Source: Neptunomonas marina | Lineage (GTDB): Bacteria > Pseudomonadota > Gammaproteobacteria > Pseudomonadales > Balneatricaceae | Length of the DNA: 64,000 nucleotides | Assembly: GCF_004005935.1 (NCBI RefSeq) | Contig: NZ_SACQ01000003.1 | Span: forward strand, 307,625-371,624 | Direction of reading: 5' to 3' | Shown: one piece after another, positions 45,335 to 54,720 of the stretch | Numbering within the stretch: the first letter of the stretch is position 1 | Layout: every line of letters begins with the position of its first letter | Notes under the pieces: generated by a model | The model's input: only the letters and a program-made list of their open reading frames with translations | What the model was told of the DNA's origin: nothing | The model's database searches: none | Made by a program: the position numbers and the translations under genes

Positions 45335-45979
45335 CTAAAAAGAGGCCCAGCGGTCTTCCACCAGAATCCAAGTTTGGCCGGTTCGTTGGTCAACACGTGC
45401 CGCGACATAGCCTTTTACGTCGTTTGCCGCTGGCAGTAAATTAACGGCATAAAAGGAGACAGGTAACTCGCCCTCTTCAACCAGCAGGTTCCAGCGGCCA
45501 TCATCCGCCAGCCAAGCCTCTCCGGTGCGGCGGTTGTAGCGAACTAAAATCCATGTACCGCGTGCACTGTAAACCGATACCAGATCAAAGTCGGCATTTA
45601 ACTTATCTGACAGATGCTCGATACGCGCAGAGAGCGACTCCATCGCGGGAACAGACACACTGTTGTCAGCACCATTAGCCGCGGCCGGAGCGGTGTTTTG
45701 CGCATCAATCAGCATCTGCGTTTTGGCCAGTAAGAGCTGCTGGCTCTGAGTTAAGCGGCCCACATCGGCACGGGTTTGGATCAGCTGCTCCTGCATAGTG
45801 GTCAACTGACCAGACAGATAGTCAACATTTTGGTTCTGCGATGCTTGTGGCGGTGGCGTGGCCGTTTGCTGCTCGTTGGTTGGTGCGGTTTGCGGCGCTG
45901 CTGTCTCTGGCTGTGTTGGTGTGCTCTGGCAGCCTGCCAACGCGAGGGCTACAAACAGTATCGAGAGAGTTAGCTTCAT
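45335..45979 (-). CDS. Outer-membrane-type lipoprotein of unknown function
   Basis: A 214-residue lipoprotein with a lipobox LAGC at position 14-17, a Gln/Pro/Thr-rich linker, and a coiled coil of about 75 residues (QLTTMQEQLIQTRADVG...). A small C-terminal domain with aromatic repeats follows (SARGTWILVRYNRRTGEAWL, VDQRTGQTWILVEDRW). No family was recognised beyond the lipobox. It precedes epmC in one short operon. Confidence 0.75.
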   Translation of the reverse strand: MKLTLSILFVALALAGCQSTPTQPETAAPQTAPTNEQQTATPPPQASQNQNVDYLSGQLTTMQEQLIQTRADVGRLTQSQQLLLAKTQMLIDAQNTAPAAANGADNSVSVPAMESLSARIEHLSDKLNADFDLVSVYSARGTWILVRYNRRTGEAWLADDGRWNLLVEEGELPVSFYAVNLLPAANDVKGYVAARVDQRTGQTWILVEDRWASF

Positions 45980-46187
45980 GCTACAGGCTCCAAAATCAAG
46001 AAAGGGCGTAGTTTAGCAAACTACGGGCTGTGATTCCGAGCCTCAAGGTAGATTTTGCAGTTGTCACAAATTTGCAGCAAAGCCCCGCCAAATCGCCACC
46101 CTGACCAGAAGATGGTGTAGAGTAGCGAGCCTAACATAAGACTTTCGCAGCAGACCCAAAACAACATCTGCTCAGTACGAGAACATC

Positions 46188-48275
46188 ATGAAAGCGAGCA
46201 AACCCGAAACGATTAAACACTACGCTGTCTGCCCTCACGACTGCCCAAGCACCTGTGCACTGGAGGTCGAGAAGAAAGATGCGAACACCATTGGCCGTGT
46301 GCACGGTAGCAAACGCAACAGCTACACGGCGGGCGTGATCTGCGCCAAAGTAGCTCGCTATGCAGAGCGTGTTCATCACCCCGAGCGTCTATCGGTACCG
46401 ATGCGCCGGACAGGCCCACGGGGGCAAGGGTTATCCTCATTTACGCCAATCAGTTGGGATGAAGCGCTGCAGGAAATTGCTACCCGCTTTACTCAAATTA
46501 CCGCGGAGTTCGGTGCGCAAGCGATCTGGCCCTATTTCTACGCGGGCACTATGGGGTGGTGCCAACTGGCAGCGACCCATCGTTTACGCTATGCCATGGG
46601 ATATTCGCGTCAAAAAGAGACGATCTGCGTTGGCATCTCTAATGCAGGTTGGCAGGCGGGCGTTGGCACAAAGCGCGGCGTGGACGCACGTGAGCTCAGC
46701 CACAGTGAGGTGATCGTGGTTTGGGGTGGAAACCCCGTACACACGCAAATAAATGTGATGACGCATATTCAGCAAGCGGCACGTCGTGGTGCGAAACTGG
46801 TGGTGGTTGACCCCTATCGCACACCCACTGCGGCAAAAGCAGATCTGCACCTGATGCTGCGCCCCGGCACCGATGGAGCCCTCGCTTGCGCGGTGATGCA
46901 TCAGCTCCTTAAAGAGGGGTATGCCGATCATGCCTACCTTGAAAAATACACAGACTTCACCCCCGAAGTTGCCGAGCATTTAGCATCCAAAACACCCTCG
47001 TGGGCGGCAGAGATAACTGGGCTCAGTTGCGAGCAGATTATTGAATTTGCAAGACTCTACGGTGGCACACAGCGCAGTTACATCCGCTTAGGTTACGGTA
47101 TGAGCCGCTCTCGCAATGGCGCATCTAATATGCATGCTGTCTCTTGTCTCCCTGCGATCACAGGCGCATGGCAGGTTGAAGGCGGCGGCGCCCTGTACGG
47201 CCATGGCGATATCTATAAAGGGATCGATAAAGACCTACTCCAAGGTAAGTCACTTGCAACACACGCCACACGAGAGTTGGATATGTCGCGTATCGGCCCA
47301 GTACTGACCGGTAATCAAGATGACCTTGGCGATGGCCCGCCGGTTAAAGCGCTATTTATTCAGAACACCAATCCGATGGTGGTCGCACCGGACTTAAATA
47401 AGGTGCATCAGGGTTTTAAGCGCGATGACCTGTTTATTGTCGTCCACGAACAGATGATGACCGAAACAGCCGCTATGGCTGATATTTTGCTACCTGCGAC
47501 GACGTTTTTAGAGCACGATGACCTCTACACAGCAAGTGGCCATACGCATGTTCAGGTTAGTAAGGCGATCATTCCGCCACAAGGCGATAGCCGTAGCAAC
47601 CATGATGTGGTCTGCGCATTGGCACAACTGCTAGGCCATGAACGCAGTACGTTATTCACGCACTCCTCTATGGAATTGCTCAACCAAGCACTCAAACATA
47701 GCAGCCTGCCGAGCGCAGAGGAGATCCATGCTCAAGAGGGGATCGACCTGGCTGAGTCGTTCGCTGATGCGCACTTCTTGAACGGGTTTGGTCATGCGGA
47801 TGGCCGCTTCCACTTTTTTGCCGACTGGCAGAGCCTAGGGGATGCAGAGGGTAAGTTGCCTGTTCTACCAGATCACGCCGAGCTGATTGAAGCGGCAGAT
47901 TGCGACCACCCTTTCCGCTTGGTTACCGCACCAGCACGAACCTTCTTGAATACGTCATTTAGCGAAACACCAGGATCAGTGAAGAAGGAGAAACGCCCGA
48001 CCGCGTTTATTCACCCTAACGACTGTGCCGAGCAAAGCATCAACGAGGGTGATCTTGTCACACTGGGTAACTCACTTGGGCAAGTGACGCTGTGGGCCAA
48101 GCCGTTTGATGGTGTGCAGCCGGGTGTCATTATCGTAGAGGGTTTATGGCCAAACGCCGCATTTGCTGAGGGCGTGGGTATCAATGCTCTGGTAAGCGCG
48201 GAGCCTGCTTTACCGCGCGGTGGAGCGGTCTTCCACGATGCCAAAATTTGGCTTCGGAAAAAGCAAGCGCTATAA
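46188..48275 (+). CDS. Molybdopterin-dependent oxidoreductase (DMSO reductase family, cytoplasmic)
   Basis: A 695-residue catalytic subunit with an N-terminal [4Fe-4S] motif CPHDCPSTC plus the following Cys (VICAK), the Moco-binding segments VIVVWGGNPVHTQ and LFIQNTNPMVVAP, and a C-terminal molydopterin-binding domain. ETICVGISNAG sits where the Mo ligand is expected. There is no Tat signal, so it acts in the cytoplasm. No electron-transfer subunits are adjacent, so its partner is unknown. It matches a broad group of single-subunit oxidoreductases; the substrate cannot be read. Confidence 0.85.
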   Translation: MKASKPETIKHYAVCPHDCPSTCALEVEKKDANTIGRVHGSKRNSYTAGVICAKVARYAERVHHPERLSVPMRRTGPRGQGLSSFTPISWDEALQEIATRFTQITAEFGAQAIWPYFYAGTMGWCQLAATHRLRYAMGYSRQKETICVGISNAGWQAGVGTKRGVDARELSHSEVIVVWGGNPVHTQINVMTHIQQAARRGAKLVVVDPYRTPTAAKADLHLMLRPGTDGALACAVMHQLLKEGYADHAYLEKYTDFTPEVAEHLASKTPSWAAEITGLSCEQIIEFARLYGGTQRSYIRLGYGMSRSRNGASNMHAVSCLPAITGAWQVEGGGALYGHGDIYKGIDKDLLQGKSLATHATRELDMSRIGPVLTGNQDDLGDGPPVKALFIQNTNPMVVAPDLNKVHQGFKRDDLFIVVHEQMMTETAAMADILLPATTFLEHDDLYTASGHTHVQVSKAIIPPQGDSRSNHDVVCALAQLLGHERSTLFTHSSMELLNQALKHSSLPSAEEIHAQEGIDLAESFADAHFLNGFGHADGRFHFFADWQSLGDAEGKLPVLPDHAELIEAADCDHPFRLVTAPARTFLNTSFSETPGSVKKEKRPTAFIHPNDCAEQSINEGDLVTLGNSLGQVTLWAKPFDGVQPGVIIVEGLWPNAAFAEGVGINALVSAEPALPRGGAVFHDAKIWLRKKQAL

Positions 48276-48277
48276 CG

Positions 48278-48307
48278 AAAAAGAGCGGCTTTAAGCCGCT
48301 CTTTTTT
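48278..48307. terminator. Bidirectional intrinsic terminator
   Basis: GAGCGGCTT and AAGCCGCTC form a stem flanked by a run of A on the left and a run of T on the right. It serves both the molybdenum enzyme (plus) and the amino-acid ATPase gene (minus) that converge here. Confidence 0.92.
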
Positions 48308-48315
48308 GACAACCA

Positions 48316-49059
48316 TTACAGAACCTTAGACAGGAACTGCTTGAGACGAGGATGATCTGGGTTATCGAAGAACGCGTCTGGCTTTTTATCCACCAGTAAC
48401 GCACCCTCTTCCATAAAGAGCACACGATCGGCAACTTCGCGCGCAAAGCCCATCTCGTGTGTCACAACAACCATCGTCATACCTTCGTTCGCAAGCCCTT
48501 TCATCACATCTAGCACCTCACCCACCATCTCTGGGTCGAGGGCAGAGGTTGGCTCATCAAACAACATGATGCTCGGCTTCATAGCCAGTGCTCGCGCAAT
48601 CGCGACACGCTGTTGCTGCCCGCCGGATAGCTGCGAGGGGTAGTTATCCATGCGCTCAGCCAAGCCAACTTTATACATCAGCTCTTTTGCACTCTCATGC
48701 ACTTCAGCTTCAGCGCGGCCAGACACTTTTAACGGTGCCAGCTTTACGTTTTCCAGTGCCGTCTTGTGCGGAAACAGGTTGAAGCTTTGAAACACCATCC
48801 CCACGTGTTCACGAAGCTTATTGATGTTCGTATCGCGGGCGTACATATCGGTACCGTCAATCATTAAGGAGCCGCTATCGATCTCTTCTAACTGATTGAG
48901 AGTCCGCAAGAACGTGGATTTACCAGAGCCAGATGGCCCTACAATCACAACAACTTCGCCACGTTTTACCGTTGCCGATACATCTTTTAGTGCATGTAAT
49001 TCACCAAAATACTTATCAACGTTTTTGGCGACGATCATATCATCAGGTGTATTAGTCAC
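48316..49059 (-). CDS. Polar amino acid ABC transporter ATPase (GlnQ-like)
   Basis: A 247-residue ATPase of the polar amino-acid class with Walker [10 protein letters not shown], signature [12 protein letters not shown], Walker [15 protein letters not shown] and the switch His (VTHEMGF). It overlaps the permease gene by 8 bp and ends at the bidirectional terminator. Confidence 0.92.
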   Translation of the reverse strand: MTNTPDDMIVAKNVDKYFGELHALKDVSATVKRGEVVVIVGPSGSGKSTFLRTLNQLEEIDSGSLMIDGTDMYARDTNINKLREHVGMVFQSFNLFPHKTALENVKLAPLKVSGRAEAEVHESAKELMYKVGLAERMDNYPSQLSGGQQQRVAIARALAMKPSIMLFDEPTSALDPEMVGEVLDVMKGLANEGMTMVVVTHEMGFAREVADRVLFMEEGALLVDKKPDAFFDNPDHPRLKQFLSKVL

Positions 49060-50002
49060 TGGCTGATAACCTCTTTTCCAAACGTTGAATAGACCAAGAC
49101 AAAATGCCGGTTAGCAGCAGATATAAAAGCGCCACTGTGAACCAAACTTCAAACGGTGCAAAGCTACCACTGACAACCTCTCGGCCTGCTTTGGTCAGGT
49201 CGGTGATTGAGATAACCGATACCAAGGAGGAGTCTTTAATCAAGTTGATAAACTGTCCCGCTAAGGGTGGAAGAGTACGTTTAAACGCTTGGGGCAGAAT
49301 GACGTAGATCATCGCCTTGGGGTAACTCATACCCAACGAGCGCGCGGCTTCCATCTGGCCGTCGGGGATCGACTGAATACCAGCTCGAATGATTTCAGCA
49401 ACATAAGCGGCGGTAAATACCGATAGTGCCACCACACCTGAGGTGAAGCGCTCAAGTTCAAGTACTGTGCCGATAAAGAAGTACATAATGAAGATCTGTA
49501 CCAACAGCGGCGTACCACGTATCACCTCGATGTAAACAATGGCGAGTTTACGTGCCGCAGGGTTCGCACTGATCCGCATCAAGCCAATGAGCAGACCCAA
49601 TGCAAGGGCGATTAACAGTGAGTAGAGCGATATCTCTATCGTGACAATGAGGCCTTCAACAATCGGCCCTATGCGCCATCCATGCAGCTCCGCTAGCGTG
49701 TCGCCTTCAAAAACGAGATCGCCATCGCTCACCAGTGTCTCGGTAAACTCAGTAATCACGAATGACTCTTCACCCGAGTCAGGAATCAGCGTGATTTGGC
49801 TTTGATCGGCGTTAATCTCAACCGTACCGTTGCGCTCAGCGCTAATGGAGATAGGGTCGGTATTGATAATGAAGGGAGTCACACGATCCCAGCGCCAAGT
49901 GTAATCTATCCGCTTACCCGCAAGATAAACTGAGCAGCCAATCCCGATAATCACTGCGAAAAACACAGCGTTCCAGAACCATGCTCTTTGTTTTGAGTGC
50001 AT
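49052..50002 (-). CDS. Polar amino acid ABC transporter permease with N-terminal insert
   Basis: A 316-residue His/Glu/Gln/Arg-type permease (EAA loop in [21 protein letters not shown], residues about 224-244). Homologues are usually about 220-250 residues. The extra length is an insert of about 80 residues between the first helix (about 10-28) and the core (from about 118), rich in Thr, Ile and acidic residues, and probably periplasmic. It belongs to the operon of binding protein (50106), permease and ATPase. Confidence 0.88.
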   Translation of the reverse strand: MHSKQRAWFWNAVFFAVIIGIGCSVYLAGKRIDYTWRWDRVTPFIINTDPISISAERNGTVEINADQSQITLIPDSGEESFVITEFTETLVSDGDLVFEGDTLAELHGWRIGPIVEGLIVTIEISLYSLLIALALGLLIGLMRISANPAARKLAIVYIEVIRGTPLLVQIFIMYFFIGTVLELERFTSGVVALSVFTAAYVAEIIRAGIQSIPDGQMEAARSLGMSYPKAMIYVILPQAFKRTLPPLAGQFINLIKDSSLVSVISITDLTKAGREVVSGSFAPFEVWFTVALLYLLLTGILSWSIQRLEKRLSASD

Positions 50003-50020
50003 GTAAAAATGACCTTTCTA

Positions 50021-50046
50021 ATTAAAACAAAACGGCCAGAAGGCCG
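50021..50046 (-). terminator. Leaky terminator between binding protein and permease genes
   Basis: On the minus strand CGGCC-TTCT-GGCCG is followed by TTTTGTTTTAA. It lies 60 bp after the binding-protein stop, so the binding protein can be made in excess over the membrane subunits. Confidence 0.75.
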
Positions 50047-50105
50047 CGAAAAACTAAAACTAAGCGCGCACCTGTGTTAGCAAGCGCGCGCTAAGTGAAG
50101 CGTGA

Positions 50106-50906
50106 TTACTGAACTTGCTGCAACCACTTGTCAGACTTGAACCACTTCGCGTAGATACGATCGTAGCTACCGTCGCCTTTAATCTGGCGCAGGAAGTTGT
50201 TTAGGAAGTTAAGGAAATCTGGATCACCTTTACGGATCGCCCAACCCAGTGGCTCGTATGTGAACGGCTTCTCTAGGTGGCTTACCTGATCAGGGTTTTG
50301 GCTAGCGTATAGCGCGTTGAATGGCAGGTCATAAACGAACGCGTCCGCTTTATCGTTAGACACTTCTAGCACCGCGTCTGCTTGAGTTTCAAACAGGCTA
50401 ATTTTTGCTTTGCTAAGCATACGCTTTACCGCAGCTTCACCCGTTGTACCCAGCTTCGTTGCGACAGTGTATTCGCCGTTGTTGAGGTCACGGTAAGATT
50501 TGATCTTATCTTTCAGCTCTGGACGAACCAAAATTGTTTGACCAATAACAACATACGGATCAGCGAAGTTAACTTTCAGGTTACGCTGCGCTGTGATCGT
50601 CATACCACCCATGATGATATCGCACTTACCGGTCAGTAGGGTTGGGATGATACCGTCCCATGCTGTATTGACTGGCGTAAACTTTACATCCATCGCTTTC
50701 GCCATCTGCTTCGCCAGATCGATGTCAAAACCGATAAAGCCGCCATTTTTTGCTTTCATTTCAAATGGCATGTAGCCAGCGTCAAAGCAAACTTTCATCT
50801 CACCAGCATCTAGGATGCTATCTAGCGTGGACTTATCTGCCGCCAGAGATACCGTAGAGGAGATCAAAGCGATCGCAGCAACTGCGGTTTTAAACATTTT
50901 TTTCAT
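50106..50906 (-). CDS. Polar amino acid ABC transporter substrate-binding protein
   Basis: A 266-residue periplasmic protein of solute-binding family 3 with a signal peptide of about 23 residues (ending LAA). Ligand-site signatures are MKVCFDAGYMPFEMK, GFDIDLAKQMAKAMD and GKCDIIMGGMTITAQRNLKVNF. It is the first gene of the importer. Ligand is likely a polar or dicarboxylic amino acid. Confidence 0.9.
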   Translation of the reverse strand: MKKMFKTAVAAIALISSTVSLAADKSTLDSILDAGEMKVCFDAGYMPFEMKAKNGGFIGFDIDLAKQMAKAMDVKFTPVNTAWDGIIPTLLTGKCDIIMGGMTITAQRNLKVNFADPYVVIGQTILVRPELKDKIKSYRDLNNGEYTVATKLGTTGEAAVKRMLSKAKISLFETQADAVLEVSNDKADAFVYDLPFNALYASQNPDQVSHLEKPFTYEPLGWAIRKGDPDFLNFLNNFLRQIKGDGSYDRIYAKWFKSDKWLQQVQ

Positions 50907-51132
50907 AAGGATCGTTCCATTATTGTTGTTAAAGCTGTTGTAGTAGACGCTTATGCCAACTAACCCTTTAGACTAGTAGACAAAAAATTTAGATTCCCGT
51001 AGGCAAGATGTAGAAACTATCTGTTTTATTATATGAATTCAAGGAGCAATATAGTGGATAAGGTTTCTTGAATGTATGCGGGGTAGAGCTACATGGTCAT
51101 ACGTTGACGCGTATCAGCTCTTGTTTGAAATG

Positions 51133-51161
51133 AAGCGAGGTGGGAAGCCCCAACCTCGCTT
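51133..51161 (-). terminator. Hairpin after soxB
   Basis: AAGCGAGGT and ACCTCGCTT form a perfect 9-bp stem with an 11-nt loop 8 bp after the soxB stop. The T-run is weak (CATTTC), so it is a probable, not certain, terminator. Confidence 0.55.
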
Positions 51162-51168
51162 GGTTGGA

Positions 51169-52938
51169 TTATGCAGGGTAGTCGACGATACCCGGATTTC
51201 CGGCAACATTTTTGAGTTTCGGTGTATTAAGCTTGTCGATGCTAGCCACTTTACGATCACGCAGGTAGTCAGCAACAACATCCCAAATATCAGCGCCTTC
51301 AGAACGCGCACCAACAGTTGCCCAGCCACTCACTTTGTAACGTTTGTTGGCATCGATACGCTCGCCGTTATCTAGCGTCATCTCGCTAATTCGGTTGCCG
51401 ATTTTAGCGGTCGGGTCGCAGACATAGTCAAACCCTCCCACTCGCACCATATCGCCACCTGACTGCAAGTATGGCTCTGGATTGAATAGGTTATCAGCCA
51501 CATCCTCGAGAATAAGTTTCAGCTCCGCCCCGGTCATTTCGCGTACGTACGTCTCTGGGTAGGTCAAACAGGTTTGATCAAGCACATGCTCCATTGTGAC
51601 CATTTGCCCCTGCAGGACGGTTGTGCCCCAACGGAACCCCGGCGATAGCGATACCTGCGCATCGTTCACTTTACGCAACGCATCACAAATCACTTGGTCA
51701 AATGTGCCGTTAAAGTTACCCCGGCGGAACATCACCTCATCTGCCGGTGCAAGCTCCTCGTTTAACCAACTCGTATATGGTTGACGAATATCCGTAATCA
51801 ACTGCGCCATACTCGGGTCCGGAGCGATCAGCTCAGAGAACACCGGCAACAAGCGGTAACGGAAGCCACGGACTTTGCCATTGCTGACATCAAGATCCAT
51901 CACTCCAAGGAACTTACCATTGGAACCAACGTTGCACACCAGTGTTTTACCCGCGGCATTTTTTACAACCGTTGGTTCTGGCATACCATCATGCGTGTGT
52001 CCGCCCAAGATGACATCGATACCAGAGACGCGGCTGGCCATAGCGATATCCACATCCATACCGTTGTGAGATATCACAACGACGGCATCAACTTTTTCGT
52101 TAGCACGAATCGCATCAACCTGTTCTTGCAGCAGGTCATCGTAAATATCGAAGGTCCAATCAGGGATAAAGCGCGCTGGGTTAGCAATCTTTGTACGTGG
52201 GAACGCTTGTCCAATCACTGCGATACGTGCGCCACCTATCTCTTTGATCGAATAGGGCTTAAACACATGCCCCGTGTCTTCATCGTGGATATATTCGTCG
52301 GCACCTTCAAAAAGAGCATCCTCGGTAACAAACACGTTTTGAGCGAGGAACTCACCGTTGAACGCTTTGATATTATCGAGAATTTCCTGCTGATGATAAG
52401 TAAACTCCCAGTGGCCGGTCATAATATCGACGCCCAGCTCATTGGTCGCTTTGACCATGTCCATGCCACGCGTCTTGTACGATGTGCCCGAACCTTGCCA
52501 AGTATCTCCACCATCTAGCAAGAGTGTTTTCTCTCGCCCGTAGGTTTCGCGCAAGCGATCAACCAGCGTTTTTAGGTGGGCAAACCCACCGACTTTGCCG
52601 TATTGGCGCGCGGCCGACTCATAGTTCAAACAAGAGAAAGCGTGTGCTTCTAATGTGTTAGGTGCAATACCAAAGTGACCTAACAACTTTTCACCCACTA
52701 AGTGCGGTGCTTTACCGTAAGCAGTGCCGACACCTAAATTGACATTTGGCTCACGGAAATAAACCGGGTTTAACTGCGCATGGCAATCGGTGATATGTAA
52801 AAGACGGACGTTACCGAAGTTCTCAAGTTCATACGGATCAGCCGTTTGTTTCGCTGCTGCAAACCCTGTTGTTGGCAGCATACCTGCCGCACCAGCCAAA
52901 CCGATAAGCTGTGCAAACTCACGTCGGGACATCGACAT
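51169..52938 (-). CDS. soxB: Thiosulfohydrolase SoxB
   Basis: A 589-residue Tat-exported (MSMSRREFAQLIG) dimanganese enzyme of the 5'-nucleotidase superfamily. It releases sulfate from the cysteine-bound S-sulfonate on SoxY. Motifs are LHITDCHAQLNP, LDGGDTWQGSG, MTGHWEFTYH, ISHNGMDVD and GGHTHDGMPEP. It is the last gene of the operon and is preceded by a terminator that lies between it and the SoxK-like gene. Confidence 0.94.
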   Translation of the reverse strand: MSMSRREFAQLIGLAGAAGMLPTTGFAAAKQTADPYELENFGNVRLLHITDCHAQLNPVYFREPNVNLGVGTAYGKAPHLVGEKLLGHFGIAPNTLEAHAFSCLNYESAARQYGKVGGFAHLKTLVDRLRETYGREKTLLLDGGDTWQGSGTSYKTRGMDMVKATNELGVDIMTGHWEFTYHQQEILDNIKAFNGEFLAQNVFVTEDALFEGADEYIHDEDTGHVFKPYSIKEIGGARIAVIGQAFPRTKIANPARFIPDWTFDIYDDLLQEQVDAIRANEKVDAVVVISHNGMDVDIAMASRVSGIDVILGGHTHDGMPEPTVVKNAAGKTLVCNVGSNGKFLGVMDLDVSNGKVRGFRYRLLPVFSELIAPDPSMAQLITDIRQPYTSWLNEELAPADEVMFRRGNFNGTFDQVICDALRKVNDAQVSLSPGFRWGTTVLQGQMVTMEHVLDQTCLTYPETYVREMTGAELKLILEDVADNLFNPEPYLQSGGDMVRVGGFDYVCDPTAKIGNRISEMTLDNGERIDANKRYKVSGWATVGARSEGADIWDVVADYLRDRKVASIDKLNTPKLKNVAGNPGIVDYPA

Positions 52939-52957
52939 AATTATTCCCCTTTAAGCA

Positions 52958-52998
52958 TAAAAAATGCCTGTAGAGATTCGCTCTGCTACAGGCATTTT
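52958..52998 (-). terminator. Internal terminator between soxK-like and soxB
   Basis: On the minus strand a 13-bp stem (AAAATGCCTGTAG/CTACAGGCATTTT) is followed by a run of six T. It ends about 20 bp before the soxB start and lies just after the soxK-like stop at 53010, so soxB is expressed by read-through or from its own promoter. Confidence 0.88.
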
Positions 52999-53009
52999 CG
53001 TCATCCAGA

Positions 53010-53432
53010 CTACTGCGGAACCGACAGCTGCCAGTTTTTCTCCGCGTACGCATGTTGCTCAATACCGATGCGAGCATGGTACTTAGCTTGCGCTGCCAAA
53101 TTTAGAGCACGCTGGTACTCGCCCTCTTTTATTGCAGCCTCAGCATTTTTGAGTAAACCACGCGTCAGCTTCCACTCGTAACCCACACTCGCAGCTTTCT
53201 TATTTTCCGCTTTTGCAAGCTCAAGTAGTGCCGTTGCATTACCTTGGGTCGGCTCAACACGCGCTTCCAACTCTTCAGGGTGATTAGTTGAGTACTCTTT
53301 TCCCTGCCACGTGAAGGTATGGTCTTTACCATACATAGCGCGGTGAGTCTCAAACGCCTCTTTTAGTGTCTCGGCCATAACCCACGTAGGGGTAAGAAGG
53401 ATAGCCGCACTCAGTAACAGTGTTTTCTTCAT
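53010..53432 (-). CDS. SoxXA-binding-like exported protein (SoxK/SAXB-like)
   Basis: A 140-residue periplasmic protein (signal peptide about 1-20, ending VMA). The C-terminal AEAAIKEGEYQRALNLAAQAKYHARIG resembles the helical repeat of SoxXA-binding proteins. It stands between soxA and soxB. SoxK is about 100 residues elsewhere, so the N-terminal half (about 20-70) is an addition. Assignment is tentative. Confidence 0.6.
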   Translation of the reverse strand: MKKTLLLSAAILLTPTWVMAETLKEAFETHRAMYGKDHTFTWQGKEYSTNHPEELEARVEPTQGNATALLELAKAENKKAASVGYEWKLTRGLLKNAEAAIKEGEYQRALNLAAQAKYHARIGIEQHAYAEKNWQLSVPQ

Positions 53433-53447
53433 GGGTTTCTCCTTATC

Positions 53448-54314
53448 CTATTTACGTGCGCCGGGCCCGTTAACTACCAAGCCGTTACTCATGTAGGTTT
53501 GGAAGTATTCTAAGTTGCGGTAGATGTCACTCTGCATCTCTTGCGGCTTAGAGCGGCTGTCTTTATGGCAACCCTTGTAGCGACGATGCAGTGTACCCAA
53601 CTCACCCCACTTTGAGCGGAACACGGGGAAATGGCTAACATGGCCAAGTGCTGGACTAGGGAGATCCGCACGGATGCGAACATTGGAGCCCTGCAGATGA
53701 CAGTTCGCACAGGACAAGTTCAACTGACCACGCTTAGAATAGAAGAACTTTTTACCCTCTAGGTATGCAGCCAATGCACGAGGGTCATCTTCTGGGATTT
53801 TGATGTCAAAGACATTGTCCCGTGATGTCCAAGCCATGTAAGCGGAGATGCGAGCGATCTCGCCTTTACCCCACTTTAGCGGCTTTTCACCGTTTTTCTC
53901 ACGGCACTCATTGATCTCCATTTCGAGCGTCTTAACTGTCCCCTCTTGCTTGTTCCAATAGGGATAGTTCTGGCGAATGCCAACGCCATCGTTCGCAAAG
54001 CAGCTCGCATACGTTTTACCGTTTGCAAAAGGCTCGTTAAACAGTCGCTCACCTTCCTCAACCGCAAACTCATAAGGAGGAAACTCTTCCAGCTCCTCCC
54101 ACTGCGCTCGTGAGGCGGCATCCACTGAATAGATACCATTAACGTAGTCGTCTAATTCCGTATCAGGAAAACGCTTTTTGTAGAAGTTCTGAAGCGCCAT
54201 GCGGTCTGCTTCAGGATCTACCGTTTCAATCGTATTACCAGCTCCTGCCGCAGTGGTGAACTGAGCTACAGCCATCAGTCCAACCCCAAGAGAGAGTGTC
54301 TTTATTATTTTCAT
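53448..54314 (-). CDS. soxA: Sulfur oxidation c-type cytochrome SoxA
   Basis: A 288-residue periplasmic cytochrome (signal peptide about 1-22). It has one haem motif, CANCH, in LNLSCANCHLQG. The site usually occupied by a first haem is SCFANDGVGIRQNYPYW, without CXXCH, so this is a monohaem SoxA. The active-site Cys lies in RRYKGCHKD. With SoxX it attaches thiosulfate to SoxY. The ATG at 54314 gives a normal signal peptide; the longer reading frame is rejected. Confidence 0.92.
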   Translation of the reverse strand: MKIIKTLSLGVGLMAVAQFTTAAGAGNTIETVDPEADRMALQNFYKKRFPDTELDDYVNGIYSVDAASRAQWEELEEFPPYEFAVEEGERLFNEPFANGKTYASCFANDGVGIRQNYPYWNKQEGTVKTLEMEINECREKNGEKPLKWGKGEIARISAYMAWTSRDNVFDIKIPEDDPRALAAYLEGKKFFYSKRGQLNLSCANCHLQGSNVRIRADLPSPALGHVSHFPVFRSKWGELGTLHRRYKGCHKDSRSKPQEMQSDIYRNLEYFQTYMSNGLVVNGPGARK

Positions 54315-54381
54315 AGGTAGCACCCACTTAATGTTAAAGAGGCACGCAGGCAAGGCTTAGCAGCCTGCCCAGAACGTGTCA

Positions 54382-54699
54382 TCATTTAATTTTCGCTGTT
54401 TCTGTCGCTGTTTTCCCAGAGTTTTCTGTCCAAGTGATCACCATTTCATCACCCTTCGCCCCCCCTTCAAAAGAGAATGAAAGGTACGGATTCTTAGAGA
54501 TTGCAGGCCCTAGGTTCGCTTCAAATACAGTTTTATCTGCTAGCTTTACCATGATGTTTTGTAGAAACAGCGCGGGAATTAACTCACCTGTTTTCTTATC
54601 TTTTCGCTGACCAGATTCCATGATGTGCTTAGCCATCATCTTAACTTTCGTTTTACCGCCAGCCGCTTTTGCTTTTACTTTTAAAATGCCTTTAGCCAT
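54382..54699 (-). CDS. soxZ: Thiosulfate oxidation carrier subunit SoxZ
   Basis: A 105-residue immunoglobulin-like partner of SoxY without a signal peptide, exported with SoxY. Motifs are VKMMAKHIMESGQRKDK and PAISKNPYLSFSF. It lies 21 bp after soxY. Confidence 0.94.
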   Translation of the reverse strand: MAKGILKVKAKAAGGKTKVKMMAKHIMESGQRKDKKTGELIPALFLQNIMVKLADKTVFEANLGPAISKNPYLSFSFEGGAKGDEMVITWTENSGKTATETAKIK

Positions 54700-54720
54700 G
54701 ATTCTTCTCCTGAGCCCCTA

